Numbered from the stretch's first letter, positions 32,320 to 42,175 are shown. The stretch is DNA of 64,000 nucleotides from Kineococcus aurantiacus (GCF_013409345.1 NZ_JACCBB010000001.1:3162001-3226000); one strand, 5' to 3'. Notes: a model not told the origin generated them from the sequence alone. Made by a program: numbers and translations.

Positions 32320-33920
32320 GGCGCGTCCTCGCGCGCTGGCGGGCCTCCCTGCAGCTGCGCGTCGTGGTCCTGACGACGCTGCTGGGGCTGGCCGTCGTCG
32401 TCGGCGTGGGGTCCTTCCTGCTCGACGGCATCGCCGACGGCCTGGTCGCCGAGCGGCAGCGGGTGGCGCTGGCCGACGCGGCCCGCAGCGCCCGGACGGC
32501 CCAGCAGCAGTTCGACGCGGCGACGACGACGAGCTCGGCGGAGGTCGAGCAGCTCGCCGGGGACGTCGTGTCGTCGCTGGAGGGCGCCGGCCCGGACCGC
32601 GTGCGCGGGGTGGTCCTGCTGCGCGCCAGCAACTCCTCCGACACCGCCGGGTCCGGGCAGGTGGTGGTGCGCGACGTCGCCTCCGAGGGGCTGGAGGCCG
32701 CCGACGTGCCGATGGCGCTGCGCCGGGCCGTGGTGGGCTCGGACGTGCAGCAGCTGCAGATCGTCGACCTGTCCGAGGGCTCGGGGGCCCCCTCGCTGGT
32801 GGTGGGGTCCACCGTGACGCTGCCGCGGGCGGGGGAGTACGAGCTGTACTTCGTGTACTCGCTGGCCAGCGAGGAGCAGACGGTCTCGCTGGTGCGCACC
32901 ACGTTCGTGGGCGGCGGGATCGCGCTGGTGCTGCTCGTGGGCGCGGTGGCGTGGGTGGTGGCGCGCATGGTCGTCGAGCCGGTCCGCGAGGCCGCCGGGA
33001 CGGCCGAGCGCCTCACCGGCGGGCACCTCGACGAGCGGATGCGCGTGCGCGGCAGCGACGACCTGGCCCGGCTGGCCCGGGCGTTCAACGAGATGGCCGC
33101 GGGCATGCAGCAGCACATCGAGCAGCTGGAGGAGCTGTCGCGGCTGCAGCGCCGCTTCGTCTCGGACGTCTCGCACGAGCTGCGCACGCCGCTGACGACG
33201 ATCCGGATGGCCGGTGAGGTCCTGCACGACGCGCGCGAGGGTTTCGACCCGGCCTCGGCCCGGTCCGCGGAGCTGCTGCTGACCCAGCTGGAGCGGTTCG
33301 ACGCGCTGCTGTCGGACCTGCTGGAGATCTCCCGCTTCGACGCCGGGGCCGCGGCCCTGGAACCGGACCCGCAGGACGTGCGGGTCCTGGTGCACCGCGT
33401 CGTGGAGTTCACGGCCACGCTGGCCGAGCGCCGGGGTTCGCAGGTCCACGTGTCCGAGCCGTCCGGCCCGTGCACGGCCGAGGTCGACGCGCGGCGCATC
33501 GAGCGGGTCCTGCGCAACCTCGTGGGCAACGCGATCGAGCACGGTGAGGCGCGGCCGATCGAGATCACGGTCGTCTGCGACGACAACGCGGTGGCCGTGG
33601 GGGTCCGCGACCACGGCGTGGGGTTGCAGCCGCAGCAGCTGCCGCGGGTGTTCGACCGGTTCTGGCGGGCCGACCCGGCCCGGGCCCGCACGACCGGCGG
33701 CAGCGGGCTGGGGCTGGCGATCGCGCTGGAGGACACCCGGTTGCACGGCGGCTGGCTGGAGGTGTGGGGCCGGCCCGGTCAGGGGTGCCACTTCGTCCTG
33801 ACGGTGCCGCGCACGGCGGGCCGGTCGCTGCGCAGCTCCCCGCTGCCGGTGGTCCCGCTGGGCTGGCGCGACGCGGTCGCGGCGCTGCCCGCGGGGCCGG
33901 GGGCGGGGGAGCGGGCGTGA
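32316..33920 (+). CDS. mtrB: Two-component sensor histidine kinase MtrB
   Basis: Membrane sensor kinase of 534 residues, partner of MtrA. An N-terminal membrane helix (about 11-32, LRVVVLTTLLGLAVVVGVGS) is followed by an extracytoplasmic sensor of about 165 residues and a second helix (about 200-222). HAMP follows, then HisKA with His287 in FVSDVSHELRTPLTT. HATPase_c motifs are LRNLVGNAIEHGE, GVRDHGVG and GGSGLGLAIALEDTRLHGG. Length and domain order match MtrB. The GTG start is fixed by its overlap with the mtrA stop, and its own stop overlaps lpqB. Confidence 0.96.
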   Translation: MRRVLARWRASLQLRVVVLTTLLGLAVVVGVGSFLLDGIADGLVAERQRVALADAARSARTAQQQFDAATTTSSAEVEQLAGDVVSSLEGAGPDRVRGVVLLRASNSSDTAGSGQVVVRDVASEGLEAADVPMALRRAVVGSDVQQLQIVDLSEGSGAPSLVVGSTVTLPRAGEYELYFVYSLASEEQTVSLVRTTFVGGGIALVLLVGAVAWVVARMVVEPVREAAGTAERLTGGHLDERMRVRGSDDLARLARAFNEMAAGMQQHIEQLEELSRLQRRFVSDVSHELRTPLTTIRMAGEVLHDAREGFDPASARSAELLLTQLERFDALLSDLLEISRFDAGAAALEPDPQDVRVLVHRVVEFTATLAERRGSQVHVSEPSGPCTAEVDARRIERVLRNLVGNAIEHGEARPIEITVVCDDNAVAVGVRDHGVGLQPQQLPRVFDRFWRADPARARTTGGSGLGLAIALEDTRLHGGWLEVWGRPGQGCHFVLTVPRTAGRSLRSSPLPVVPLGWRDAVAALPAGPGAGERA

Positions 33921-35638
33921 GGCGGCGCTGGGCCGCCGCGGGGCTGGTGGTGCTGCTCGCCGGCTGCGGGGGCCTGCCCCGTTCCAGCGACGTCGTCAGC
34001 GGTTCGCGCGTCGTGGACGACCCGCGCACCGGGCTGCTGCAGGTCATCCCCGACGGTCCCGAGCGGGGGGCGGCCCCGGTGGACGTGGTCCGCGGGTTCC
34101 TCCTGGCCGGGGCGGCCTCGCAGGACGACCACGCCGTCGCCCGCGAGTTCCTCACCGCGGCCGCCGCGCAGACGTGGCGGGCGGACGCCTCGACGACGAT
34201 CGTGACCGCCGTCCCCGACCTGTCCCTGGTCAGCCGGACCTCCACCGAGGCGGTGGTCGCGGTGGACGCCACCGCGACGGCGACCCTCGACGCCGGCGGG
34301 CACTACGTGGAGGACCCGCCGGGCACGAGGGTGCAGCGGCGGCTGCGCCTGGTCCTGCAGGACGGGCAGTGGCGGCTGGCCGACCCCGGGGACGGCACGA
34401 CGATCACCGGCCTGGACGCCTCCCGCACGCTGCGGCCCTTCCCGGTGTACTTCGCGACGGGCGGCCCGGCGCCGCAGCTGCTGGGCGACGTGCGCTGGTT
34501 CGGCTACGACGGGTCGACCGCGACGCGCATCGTCCGGGCCCTGCTGGAGGGGGCCTCGCCGTGGCTGGCCCCGGGCGTGGTCTCCGGCGCCCCGCGGGGC
34601 ACGCACCTGCGGGTGGGCACGGTGCCGGTCGCGGCGGGCACCGCGACGGTGGACCTGTCCGACGCCGCGAAGGACGCCGACCCCGCCCAGCGCCTGCTGC
34701 TGCTGGCCCAGCTGCGCGCGAGCCTGACGGAGCTGCCGGGGGTCCTGGAGGTCGTGGTGACGGTGGACGGGGCGGAGCTGTCCCGGGCCGGTTCGCAGGG
34801 CGGCGCGGGCGCCGCGGACCTGCCGCGCACGTCGGTGCCCGCCGACGGCCGGCTGGTGCTGCTGGGCCCGCAGGGGCTGTCCCGCTGGGACCGGCAGGCT
34901 CTGCAGCCGGTCGCGGGCACCGGCCCGGGGCTGGAGCTGACCGGCGGGGCCAGCCACCCGGCGGCCGCGCCGGACGCCGACGCCTACGCGGTGCTCACCG
35001 ACGAGGGCCGCGTGGTGCGGGTGCAGGCCCCGGGGGGTCCGCTGGAGGCCGCGGTCAGCGGGCGCGGGACCCTCGTCCCGCCGTCGGTGGACCGGTTCGG
35101 CTGGGTGTGGACCGCGCCCACGGCGCCGGGGCAGTCCCCGCTCGTGGTGCCGGTCGCGGCGCCGGAGACCCCGGCGGCGGTGGTCCAGGCCCCGGCGGAG
35201 GGCCTGGGCGGTCAGCTCGTGCAGGCCCGGGTCTCCCGCGACGGCGTGCGACTGCTCGTCGTGGTGCGCGACGACGCGGGGGCGGTGCACGTCCGGGTGC
35301 ACGGGATCGTGCGCGACAGCGCGGGCCGGCCGCTGCGGCTGGGCCCGGCGACGGCCGACCTGGCTCCGGGGGCGGTGGACGTGCTGGACGCCGCGTGGCT
35401 GTCGGGGGACCAGCTCGTGCTCCTGGAGCGTGACGCCGCGGGCCGGACCGCGCCCGTGCTGGCGCAGGTCTCGGGCCCCTCGACGCGGCTGCCCGCGGTG
35501 GCCGGGGCGGTGTCGGTGGCCGGTGGTCCCGGTGAGCGCGACGTGGTGGTCGGCACGGCCGACGGGCAGCTCCTGACCCGCAGCGGGGCCGACTGGATCC
35601 CGGTGGCCCCCGGCCGGGACCCGGCCTACCCCGGCTGA
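33917..35638 (+). CDS. lpqB: Lipoprotein LpqB
   Basis: Secreted lipoprotein of 573 residues that modulates MtrB in actinobacteria. The signal peptide reads RRRWAAAGLVVLLAGC, with lipobox Cys17. A GerMN-type domain lies in the N-terminal half (RIVRALLEGASPWLAPGV, then LRVGTVPVAAGTATVDLSD). A WD/beta-propeller-like C-terminal half follows (RLVLLGPQGLSRWDRQALQP onward). The GTG start overlaps the mtrB stop. In related genomes comF, hpf and secA usually follow; here a LacI-sugar importer block intervenes. The 3' end overlaps the convergent lacI-type gene by 13 bp. Confidence 0.95.
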   Translation: MRRRWAAAGLVVLLAGCGGLPRSSDVVSGSRVVDDPRTGLLQVIPDGPERGAAPVDVVRGFLLAGAASQDDHAVAREFLTAAAAQTWRADASTTIVTAVPDLSLVSRTSTEAVVAVDATATATLDAGGHYVEDPPGTRVQRRLRLVLQDGQWRLADPGDGTTITGLDASRTLRPFPVYFATGGPAPQLLGDVRWFGYDGSTATRIVRALLEGASPWLAPGVVSGAPRGTHLRVGTVPVAAGTATVDLSDAAKDADPAQRLLLLAQLRASLTELPGVLEVVVTVDGAELSRAGSQGGAGAADLPRTSVPADGRLVLLGPQGLSRWDRQALQPVAGTGPGLELTGGASHPAAAPDADAYAVLTDEGRVVRVQAPGGPLEAAVSGRGTLVPPSVDRFGWVWTAPTAPGQSPLVVPVAAPETPAAVVQAPAEGLGGQLVQARVSRDGVRLLVVVRDDAGAVHVRVHGIVRDSAGRPLRLGPATADLAPGAVDVLDAAWLSGDQLVLLERDAAGRTAPVLAQVSGPSTRLPAVAGAVSVAGGPGERDVVVGTADGQLLTRSGADWIPVAPGRDPAYPG

Positions 35639-36690
35639 GCGCGGCGCACCAGCGGCGGGGGAGCGGTGCTGGCGCGCACGACGAGGCCGGGGGTCAGCGG
35701 GGCGGGTTCGACGACGCGGTCGTGCAGCCGGCCGAGCAGGACGCGCACGCACCGGCGGCCGATGGCGGCGAAGTCCTGGTGCACGGTGGTCAGCGGCGGG
35801 GCGTAGAACGCGGCCTCGGGCACGTCGTCGAACCCGACGACCGAGACGTCGTCGGGGACCCGCAGCCCCTTGGCGGCCAGCGCGTTGAGCACGCCGACGG
35901 CCATGTGGTCGTTGGCGACGAAGACGGCCGTGACCGTCTCCAGGGGCAGCTCGGCCACGGCCGCGTGCCCGGAGGCCGCCGACCAGTCCCCGCGCACCGG
36001 CCGGGGCACGACGCGGACCCGTTCGACCAGCGCGGTGCGCCAGCCGGTGGAGCGGGCCCGGGACTCGGCCCAGTCGGTGGGCCCGCCGACGTGGTGCACG
36101 GTGCGGTGCCCGAGGTCGAGCAGGTGGTCGGTGGCCTCGCGGGCGGCGGCCACCTCGGCCCAGTAGGCGTCGGCCACGCCCGCCCCGTCCAGGCCGGGGG
36201 CCAGGACGCAGGGGAAGGCGGCGTCGGCGGCGCGGACGGCCTCCTGGGAGGAGTCCTCGGGCACGACGACGACGGCTCCGTCGACGTACTGGGCCCGCAG
36301 GTCCTCCAGCGCCTCCTGCACGCTGGAGCGGCGCAGGTCGGGGACCATCACGAGGGAGACGGCGTACCCGGCGGTGCGGGCGGCGTCCTGGATGCCGGCC
36401 AGGGTCCGGGCCACGCCGTGCAGGGACGTGTCGGCGGCGACGACGCCGATGCGGTGCGAGCGCCGGGTGACGAGGGTGCGGGCGGCGACGTTGGGCCGGT
36501 AGCCGATCTCGGCGATCGCGGCCTCGACCCGTTCGCGGGTGCGGCGGGCCACCGAGGGGCTGCCACGCACGACGCGCGAGACGGTCTGCTGGGAGACCCC
36601 GGCGAGCTGGGCGACGTCGGCGAGCACGGGGACGCGCGGGTCGGCGTCGGGGCCGCCGGCCCGGGCGGCGCCGTCGTCGTCCTCGGACAT
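35626..36690 (-). CDS. LacI family transcriptional regulator
   Basis: A 354-residue sugar-responsive repressor. The LacI helix-turn-helix at about 20-70 reads VPVLADVAQLAGVSQQTVSR, followed by the hinge helix (RPNVAARTLVTRRSHRIGV). The periplasmic-binding-protein-like effector domain occupies the rest (VTAVFVANDHMAVGVLNALA, VGFDDVPEAAFYAPPLTTVH). It is divergent from the sugar ABC operon, with a 360-bp gap containing a LacI-type operator, so it most likely represses that operon and possibly itself. The inducer would be the imported monosaccharide or a derivative. ATG 36690 is the first codon of an acidic N-terminal extension of about 20 residues. Confidence 0.94.
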   Translation of the reverse strand: MSEDDDGAARAGGPDADPRVPVLADVAQLAGVSQQTVSRVVRGSPSVARRTRERVEAAIAEIGYRPNVAARTLVTRRSHRIGVVAADTSLHGVARTLAGIQDAARTAGYAVSLVMVPDLRRSSVQEALEDLRAQYVDGAVVVVPEDSSQEAVRAADAAFPCVLAPGLDGAGVADAYWAEVAAAREATDHLLDLGHRTVHHVGGPTDWAESRARSTGWRTALVERVRVVPRPVRGDWSAASGHAAVAELPLETVTAVFVANDHMAVGVLNALAAKGLRVPDDVSVVGFDDVPEAAFYAPPLTTVHQDFAAIGRRCVRVLLGRLHDRVVEPAPLTPGLVVRASTAPPPLVRRAQPG

Positions 36691-37050
36691 GCTGTGGTCC
36701 CACTTCCTGGAGACCGGTACTCACCGCTGAGTGACCGGAGGTGATCGGGGGGTGATCGAGGGGGTGTGAGCGGGGGAGCGGGGGAGTGGTCGTCGACCTC
36801 GCGGCTTGCAGAGTAACTCAGGATCGCCGTAGCGGAACCGCCTCCGAAGAGCCTGGGTGCAACCGGGTGACCAGCTTGACGGCCCCGATTGGCAACGCTA
36901 ACAATGCTGCCATCAGCTCAACCTGCCGGTGGCTGACGGGACGAGGAAGCCCGGTCCCCCGACGGCAGAAAACGCGCCACCACGGCGCACGTCCCCCTCC
37001 CCCGCGCCACCAGTGCGCGGGGGTTTCACGAGGTACAGAGGAGTCCCGCC
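36691..37050 (+). other. Regulatory intergenic region between lacI-type gene and sugar importer
   Basis: No gene is seen in these 360 bp. The half nearer the lacI-type gene contains two GTGATCG motifs (36741 and 36752) and a purine-rich stretch. The half nearer the importer contains the promoter-operator at 36876-36904, then about 145 nt of leader ending with GAGGAG at 37038-37043, a strong Shine-Dalgarno 7 nt before the GTG at 37051. Confidence 0.6.
36876..36904 (+). promoter_or_regulatory. Importer promoter overlapped by a LacI-type operator
   Basis: TTGACG at 36876-36881 and TAACAA at 36899-36904 are 17 bp apart. TTGGCAACGCTAACAA at 36889-36904 is a 16-bp LacI-family operator with central CG; its right half GCTAACAA fits the consensus exactly and the left half is imperfect. 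The operator covers the -10, so binding would block initiation. Confidence 0.6.
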
Positions 37051-38205
37051 GTGATGAAACGCCGCAGTGCCCTGGCCGCCTTCGGTGCCGGCCTCGCCCT
37101 GACCCTCGCCGCCTGCGGCGGCGGCGGTGCGGGCTCGGACACGTCCGGCTCGGGCGGCAGCGAGCCGGCCAACCCGTCGGACATCACCATCGGCGTCGCC
37201 ATGCCGACCCAGACCTCCGAGCGCTGGATCGCGGACGGGAACAACGTCAAGGCGGGTCTGGAGAAGGCCGGCTACAAGGTCGACCTGCAGTACGCGAACG
37301 ACGACATCCCGACCCAGTCGCAGCAGATCGACCAGATGATCACCAAGGGTGACAAGCTGCTGATCGTCGCCGCCATCGACGGCACCGCGCTGAGCAGCCA
37401 GCTGTCCTCGGCCGCCGCGGCCGGCATCAAGGTCATCTCCTACGACCGCCTCATCCGCGGTTCGAAGGACGTCGACTTCTACGTGTCCTTCGACAACTAC
37501 AAGGTCGGTGTGCAGCAGGGCACCTCGCTGCTGACCGGCCTGGGCCTGAAGAACGCCGACGGTTCCGAGGGCACCGCCGCGGGCCCGTTCAACGTCGAGC
37601 TGTTCGCCGGCTCGCTGGACGACAACAACGCGCAGTTCTTCTGGAACGGCGCCTTCGACACGCTCAAGCCGTACATCGACTCCGGCAAGATCGTCGTCAA
37701 GTCCGGCCAGACGAAGATCGACCAGGCCGCCATCCTGCGCTGGCAGCAGGAGACCGCGCAGAAGCGCATGGAGGACCTGCTCACCTCCGCCTACAACGAC
37801 GGCAGCAAGGTCGACGGCGTGCTGTCGCCCTACGACGGCATCTCCCGCGGCATCATCACCGCCCTGTCGAACGCCGGGTACGGCGGGACGGGCACGAAGA
37901 TGCCGACCATCACCGGGCAGGACGCCGAGATCGCCTCGGTCAAGCTCATCAACGACGGTGTCCAGTACTCCACCATCTTCAAGGACACCCGCAAGCTCGC
38001 CGACGAGGCCGTCACGGCCGCCTCGGCCATGGTCGAGGGCAAGGAGCCCGAGGCCAACGACACCGAGACGTACGACAACGGCGTCAAGGTCGTCCCGTCC
38101 TACCTCCTGGAGTCCGAGATCGTGACGAAGGAGAACGTCAAGAGCGCTCTCGTCGACACGGAGTACTACACGCAGGCCGAGGTCGACGCCGGCAAGGCCA
38201 GCTGA
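37051..38205 (+). CDS. chvE: Monosaccharide ABC importer substrate-binding lipoprotein (ChvE-like)
   Basis: A 384-residue lipoprotein with signal peptide and lipobox LTLAAC (Cys22), followed by a Gly/Ser linker. The mature domain is a type I periplasmic-binding fold: [68 protein letters not shown]. The YDRLIR and [12 protein letters not shown] stretches are characteristic of the ChvE/multiple-monosaccharide group, which binds xylose, arabinose, galactose or glucose. GTG 37051 sits 7 nt after GAGGAG; ATG 37054 is an alternative. It is first in the operon, and a hairpin after it may keep its mRNA more abundant than that of the other two genes. Confidence 0.94.
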   Translation: MMKRRSALAAFGAGLALTLAACGGGGAGSDTSGSGGSEPANPSDITIGVAMPTQTSERWIADGNNVKAGLEKAGYKVDLQYANDDIPTQSQQIDQMITKGDKLLIVAAIDGTALSSQLSSAAAAGIKVISYDRLIRGSKDVDFYVSFDNYKVGVQQGTSLLTGLGLKNADGSEGTAAGPFNVELFAGSLDDNNAQFFWNGAFDTLKPYIDSGKIVVKSGQTKIDQAAILRWQQETAQKRMEDLLTSAYNDGSKVDGVLSPYDGISRGIITALSNAGYGGTGTKMPTITGQDAEIASVKLINDGVQYSTIFKDTRKLADEAVTAASAMVEGKEPEANDTETYDNGVKVVPSYLLESEIVTKENVKSALVDTEYYTQAEVDAGKAS

Positions 38206-38217
38206 CCCCACCGCCCA

Positions 38218-38249
38218 CCCCGTCCCGGGTCCCACGACCCGGGGCGGGG
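38218..38249 (+). terminator. Intercistronic hairpin after the binding-protein gene
   Basis: Arms 38218-38230 and 38237-38249 pair over 13 bp with one G-T wobble and a 6-nt loop. Such hairpins between a binding-protein gene and its transporter genes usually cause partial termination or protect the upstream mRNA. Confidence 0.65.
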
Positions 38250-38324
38250 TTCGCGCGGTCCGGCGCCTCCCCGCGCGGACCCCCCGACACCTCCCCGACC
38301 GACACGAGGGACGACGGTTCACCG

Positions 38325-39965
38325 ATGACCGAGAACACCCACACCACGCACTCCGGGCCCGGCGCGGCCGGGAACATCCTGGAGATGCGTTCCATCACCA
38401 AGACCTTCCCCGGGGTCAAGGCGCTGTCCGACGTCTCGCTGTCGGTGCGCCGCGGTGAGGTCCACGCGATCTGCGGTGAGAACGGCGCCGGCAAGTCGAC
38501 CCTCATGAAGGTCCTGTCCGGTGTGTACCCCCACGGGACCTACGAGGGGGAGATCCACTTCGACGGGCAGCTGTCGACGTTCTCCGGCATCGCCGACAGC
38601 GAGAAGGTCGGCATCGCCATCATCCACCAGGAACTCGCCCTCGTGCCGTACCTGTCGGTCGCCGAGAACCTGTTCCTGGGCAACGAGATCAAGGGCCGTG
38701 GCGGGCTCATCGACTGGAACCGCACCAACGGCGAGGCCTCCAAGCTGCTCGCCCGGGTCGGTCTGGCGGAGAACCCCACGACCCCCATCGGCCAGCTCGG
38801 CGTCGGCAAGCAGCAGCTCGTCGAGATCGCCAAGGCCCTCAGCAAGGACGTGCGCCTGCTGATCCTCGACGAGCCGACCGCGGCGCTGAACGACAACGAC
38901 TCGGCCCACCTGCTCGACCTGCTGCGCCAGCTGCGGGACGAGGGGATGACGAGCATCATCATCTCCCACAAGCTCAACGAGATCGAGGCCATCGCGGACT
39001 CGGTGACGATCATCCGCGACGGCCAGACGATCGAGACCCTCGACATGCGCGCCGACGCCGTCACCGAGGACCGCATCATCCGCGGCATGGTCGGTCGCGA
39101 CCTGGACTCCCGCTACCCCGAGCGCACCTCGAACCCGGGTGAGGAGATCCTGCGGATCGAGGACTGGACCGTCGGGCACGCCTCCCAGGACCGCCTCGTC
39201 GTCGACCACGCGTCGCTGAACGTGCGCGCCGGCGAGGTCGTCGGCATCGCCGGCCTCATGGGCGCCGGCCGCACCGAACTGGCGATGAGCGTGTTCGGGC
39301 GCAGCTACGGCCGCTTCCTGGGCGGGCAGCTGTACATGCACGGCAAGGCCGTCCAGGCGCGCTCGGTCCGCGAGGCCATCAAGGTCGGCCTCGCCTACGC
39401 GACCGAGGACCGCAAGAAGTTCGGTCTGAACCTCATCGACGACATCAAGCGCAACGTCTCGGCCGCTGCCCTCGACAAGCTCGCGACCGGCGGTTTCGTC
39501 GACGCGAACGAGGAGATCAAGGTCGCCGAGGACAGCAAGCGGAGCATGAACATCAAGGCTCCCACCGTCAACGCGTTGACGGGCAAGCTGTCCGGCGGCA
39601 ACCAGCAGAAGGTCGTCCTGTCGAAGTGGATCTACTCCGACCCCGAGGTCCTCATCCTCGACGAGCCGACCCGAGGCATCGACGTCGGCGCCAAGTACGA
39701 GATCTACACGATCATCAACCGGCTCGTGGCGGCCGGCAAGGCCGTCATCGTCATCTCCTCCGAACTGCCCGAACTGCTCGGCATCTGCGACCGCATCTAC
39801 ACGCTGTCCGCCGGGCGCATCACGGGTGAGGTGCCGATCGCCGAGGCGTCGCAGGAGTCCCTCATGGTCCTCATGACCAAGGACCGCAGCCTGACGACGT
39901 CGCCGGACCCGCACCCCACCACCTCCCCCAGCGAAGAACTCACCCCGCAGGAGCGCACCGCATGA
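38325..39965 (+). CDS. gguA: Monosaccharide ABC importer ATP-binding protein (GguA/MmsA-like)
   Basis: A 546-residue protein with two fused NBDs, energising sugar import. NBD1 has Walker [18 protein letters not shown], signature [15 protein letters not shown] and Walker [20 protein letters not shown]2 has the usual altered Walker A ([16 protein letters not shown]), signature [15 protein letters not shown] and Walker [21 protein letters not shown]-terminal extension of Thr/Ser/Pro-rich sequence follows residue 525. The ATPGIA-type details and the [14 protein letters not shown] insertion fit GguA rather than RbsA. ATG 38325 is preceded by an imperfect GGGACGACGG. Its stop overlaps the permease ATG (ATGA). 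Confidence 0.94.
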   Translation: MTENTHTTHSGPGAAGNILEMRSITKTFPGVKALSDVSLSVRRGEVHAICGENGAGKSTLMKVLSGVYPHGTYEGEIHFDGQLSTFSGIADSEKVGIAIIHQELALVPYLSVAENLFLGNEIKGRGGLIDWNRTNGEASKLLARVGLAENPTTPIGQLGVGKQQLVEIAKALSKDVRLLILDEPTAALNDNDSAHLLDLLRQLRDEGMTSIIISHKLNEIEAIADSVTIIRDGQTIETLDMRADAVTEDRIIRGMVGRDLDSRYPERTSNPGEEILRIEDWTVGHASQDRLVVDHASLNVRAGEVVGIAGLMGAGRTELAMSVFGRSYGRFLGGQLYMHGKAVQARSVREAIKVGLAYATEDRKKFGLNLIDDIKRNVSAAALDKLATGGFVDANEEIKVAEDSKRSMNIKAPTVNALTGKLSGGNQQKVVLSKWIYSDPEVLILDEPTRGIDVGAKYEIYTIINRLVAAGKAVIVISSELPELLGICDRIYTLSAGRITGEVPIAEASQESLMVLMTKDRSLTTSPDPHPTTSPSEELTPQERTA

Positions 39966-41185
39966 GCGGCAGCACACTGACCAAGGACAAGACCGCGCCG
40001 GCTCCCCGGACCGGCAGCGCGAACCCCTTCGTCGCCATCACCCAGAACCTGCGCGAGAGCGGCATCTACATCGCGTTCGTCGTCGTGGTGCTGCTGTTCG
40101 CGGTCCTCACCGACGGGCTGTCCCTGAGCCCGGGCAACATCACGAACATCGTCCTGCAGTACTCCTACGTGCTGGTGCTGGCCATCGGCATGCTCATCGT
40201 CATCGTGGCCGGTCACATCGACCTGTCCGTGGGGTCGGTGGTCGCCCTCACCGGGGCGGTGTCGGCGCAGCTGGTCATCGGCCAGGGCCAGCCCTGGTAC
40301 GTCGGCATCCTCGCCGCCCTCGCCGTCGGGCTCGTCATCGGCGCCTGGCAGGGTTTCTGGGTCGCCTTCGTCGGGATCCCCGCGTTCATCGTGACGCTGG
40401 CCGGCATGCTGCTGTTCCGCGGTCTGACGTTCTACGTCCTCGACAACGTCTCGCTCTCGCCGTTCCCCGAGCAGTACGGCAAGGTCGCGACCGGCTTCAT
40501 CAACGGCCTCATGGGCGGCTACGGCTACGACGCCTTCACCCTGTTCGTCGCCGCGCTGGCCGTCGTCGCGTTCGCGGTCACCCAGGTCCGCACCCGCGTC
40601 GCGAAGGTCCGCTACCAGCAGGTCGTCGACGCGCTGCCGCTGTTCGTCCTGAAGATCGTCGCGGTGGGCGTCGTCGTCATGGCCTTCGCCTGGCAGCTGG
40701 CCCACTCCCGCGGCCTGCCGATCGTCCTGATCATCCTGGCCGTCCTGATCCTGGCCTACTCCACGATCATGAAGTCCTCGGTCTTCGGCCGTCAGGTCTA
40801 CGCCATCGGCGGGAACCTGGCCGCGGCCCAGCTGTCCGGCGTCAACGTGCGCCGCGTCAACTTCTGGATCTTCGTCAACATGGGCTTCCTGGCGGCCATC
40901 GCGGGCGTCATCTTCTCCTCCCGCTCCAACGGGGCCCAGCCCAGCGCCGGCACGAGCTTCGAGCTCGACGCCATCGCCGCCGCCTTCATCGGTGGCGCGG
41001 CCGTCACCGGTGGTGTCGGCAAGATCCAGGGCGCGATGATCGGTGGTCTGCTCGTCGGCGTCATCTCCAACGGCATGCAGCTGCTGAACGTCGACCAGTC
41101 GCTCCAGCAGGTCATCAAGGGCCTGGTGCTGCTGCTGGCCGTCGCCTTCGACGTCTTCAACAAGCGTCGCGGCGGGGTCCGCTGA
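39962..41185 (+). CDS. gguB: Monosaccharide ABC importer permease (GguB/MmsB-like)
   Basis: A 407-residue inner-membrane permease with about ten membrane helices. [20 protein letters not shown] is the family signature near residue 83, with [20 protein letters not shown] next. The cytoplasmic EAA-like loop [20 protein letters not shown] contacts Ggu[21 protein letters not shown] and the closing AFDVFNKRR are typical. GguB is longer than RbsC because of extra helices in the middle, as seen here (about 190-270). The ATG overlaps the gguA stop by 4 bp. A strong terminator hairpin follows 13 bp after the stop and ends the importer operon. Confidence 0.94.
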   Translation: MSGSTLTKDKTAPAPRTGSANPFVAITQNLRESGIYIAFVVVVLLFAVLTDGLSLSPGNITNIVLQYSYVLVLAIGMLIVIVAGHIDLSVGSVVALTGAVSAQLVIGQGQPWYVGILAALAVGLVIGAWQGFWVAFVGIPAFIVTLAGMLLFRGLTFYVLDNVSLSPFPEQYGKVATGFINGLMGGYGYDAFTLFVAALAVVAFAVTQVRTRVAKVRYQQVVDALPLFVLKIVAVGVVVMAFAWQLAHSRGLPIVLIILAVLILAYSTIMKSSVFGRQVYAIGGNLAAAQLSGVNVRRVNFWIFVNMGFLAAIAGVIFSSRSNGAQPSAGTSFELDAIAAAFIGGAAVTGGVGKIQGAMIGGLLVGVISNGMQLLNVDQSLQQVIKGLVLLLAVAFDVFNKRRGGVR

Positions 41186-41198
41186 CCCAGCCCGCTCC

Positions 41199-41239
41199 CG
41201 CGCAGGGCCCGTCCGGAGTCTCCGGGCGGGCCCTGCGCG
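41199..41239 (+). terminator. Terminator of the sugar importer operon
   Basis: Arms 41199-41217 and 41221-41239 pair over 19 bp with a single G-T wobble and a 3-nt loop. It starts 13 bp after the permease stop. No T tract follows, as is common in this GC-rich sequence. Confidence 0.8.
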
Positions 41240-41297
41240 CGTCCGGGCCTGTGGACGGCGGCGCCGCGCCCCGGCGCCGGTGCCGCAGGGTGGCCCC

Positions 41298-41945
41298 GTG
41301 CCCCCGTCCCCGCGCTCGACCCTGGCCGCCGCCGCGGACCTCGTCTGGCCCGCCCACTGCGCCGGCTGCGCCCGCCCGGGCGCCGCGTGCTGCCCGGCCT
41401 GCGCGCCGGCCCTGCGGGCCGGGGCCGGGACGACGCTGACCGACGGCACCCCCGTGCGCGCCTGCGCCCGGCACGCCGGTCCCGCCCGGCAGGTCCTGCT
41501 CGCCGTCAAGGAGCGGCAGCGGGCCGAGCTGCGCGGTCACCTGGCCGCGGCCCTGGTCCCCGCCCTGGCCGCCCTGGCCCCCACCGGCCCGGTCCGGCTC
41601 GTGCCCGTCCCCACCCGCGCGGCCAGCCGCCGCGCCCGCGGCGGGGACCTCGTCGCCGACCTCGCCGCCCGCACCGCCCGGCTCGCCCGCGCCACCGGCC
41701 GCGACGTCGGCGTGGAGCGCTGCCTGCGGCTGGCGCGCCGCGTCCGCGACCAGACCGAGCTCGGTGCCGCCGGCCGGCGCGCCAACGTCGAGGGCGCCTT
41801 CGCCCTGCACGGCCCCCCGCCGGCCGGTCCCGTCGTGGTGCTCGACGACGTCGTGACGACCACCGCCACCGCGACCGAGGCCGTGCGGGCGCTGCGGGCC
41901 GGGGGAGCGCGGGTGCGGGGCGTGCTGGCCGTGACGCTCGCGTGA
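41298..41945 (+). CDS. comF: ComF family phosphoribosyltransferase-like protein
   Basis: A 215-residue ComF/GntX-type protein. A small zinc-ribbon is formed by Cys21, Cys24, Cys32 and Cys35 (CAGC...CPAC). The phosphoribosyltransferase fold follows, with LVPVPTRAASRRARGGDLV and the PRPP-binding loop VVVLDDVVTTTATATEA. ComF proteins are linked to DNA uptake in some bacteria, but in actinobacteria the role is unknown. GTG 41298 is chosen because CAGGG lies 8-9 nt upstream and homologues start at LAAAADLVWP; GTG 41280 is also in frame. In related genomes it lies directly between lpqB and hpf, so here it marks the far edge of the inserted sugar block. Confidence 0.88.
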   Translation: MPPSPRSTLAAAADLVWPAHCAGCARPGAACCPACAPALRAGAGTTLTDGTPVRACARHAGPARQVLLAVKERQRAELRGHLAAALVPALAALAPTGPVRLVPVPTRAASRRARGGDLVADLAARTARLARATGRDVGVERCLRLARRVRDQTELGAAGRRANVEGAFALHGPPPAGPVVVLDDVVTTTATATEAVRALRAGGARVRGVLAVTLA

Positions 41946-42019
41946 GGGGTGCGCGCGGGGATCGGCGGGGATCGGCGGGGGTGCGACACCGCGCCTGTGC
42001 ACCGCGGGCGCGGCGGGGC

Positions 42020-42025
42020 TAGCGT
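42020..42025 (+). promoter_or_regulatory. Predicted -10 of hpf leader transcript
   Basis: TAGCGT ends 6 nt before ATG 42032, the leaderless arrangement seen repeatedly in this window. It would give hpf a leader of about 204 nt. A clear -35 was not found. Confidence 0.4.
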
Positions 42026-42031
42026 TGGTGC

Positions 42032-42175
42032 ATGGCAGCCAGGAACGGTGTCAGTGCGCGTTCCACCCCCGCGGTGTCCACGGTCGGACCCGGCTCCGGG
42101 GGCGCGCGTCCCTGCCGTTCCAGCACGCCGGCTCACCGCGGCCTCCCCGCGGGGGTGGTCAGCAGCACGAGGTGA
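42032..42175 (+). CDS. Possible 47-residue leader peptide upstream of hpf
   Basis: An ATG-started frame of 47 codons, rich in Ser, Arg, Pro and Gly, with no recognisable domain. Its support is positional only: the ATG lies 6 nt after a TAnnnT hexamer, and the frame ends 60 bp before hpf. Composition is what chance frames in this GC content give, so it may be untranslated leader. Confidence 0.2.
   Translation: MAARNGVSARSTPAVSTVGPGSGGARPCRSSTPAHRGLPAGVVSSTR

Noticed and set aside
36741-36760. GTGATCG motifs upstream of the lacI-type gene as a fourth family B copy
   Set aside because: Spacing is 11 nt rather than 16 and the second half of each unit does not match.
41958-41980. 11-bp tandem repeat near hpf as a regulatory repeat
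   Set aside because: Only two units in very GC-rich sequence; nothing ties it to a function.
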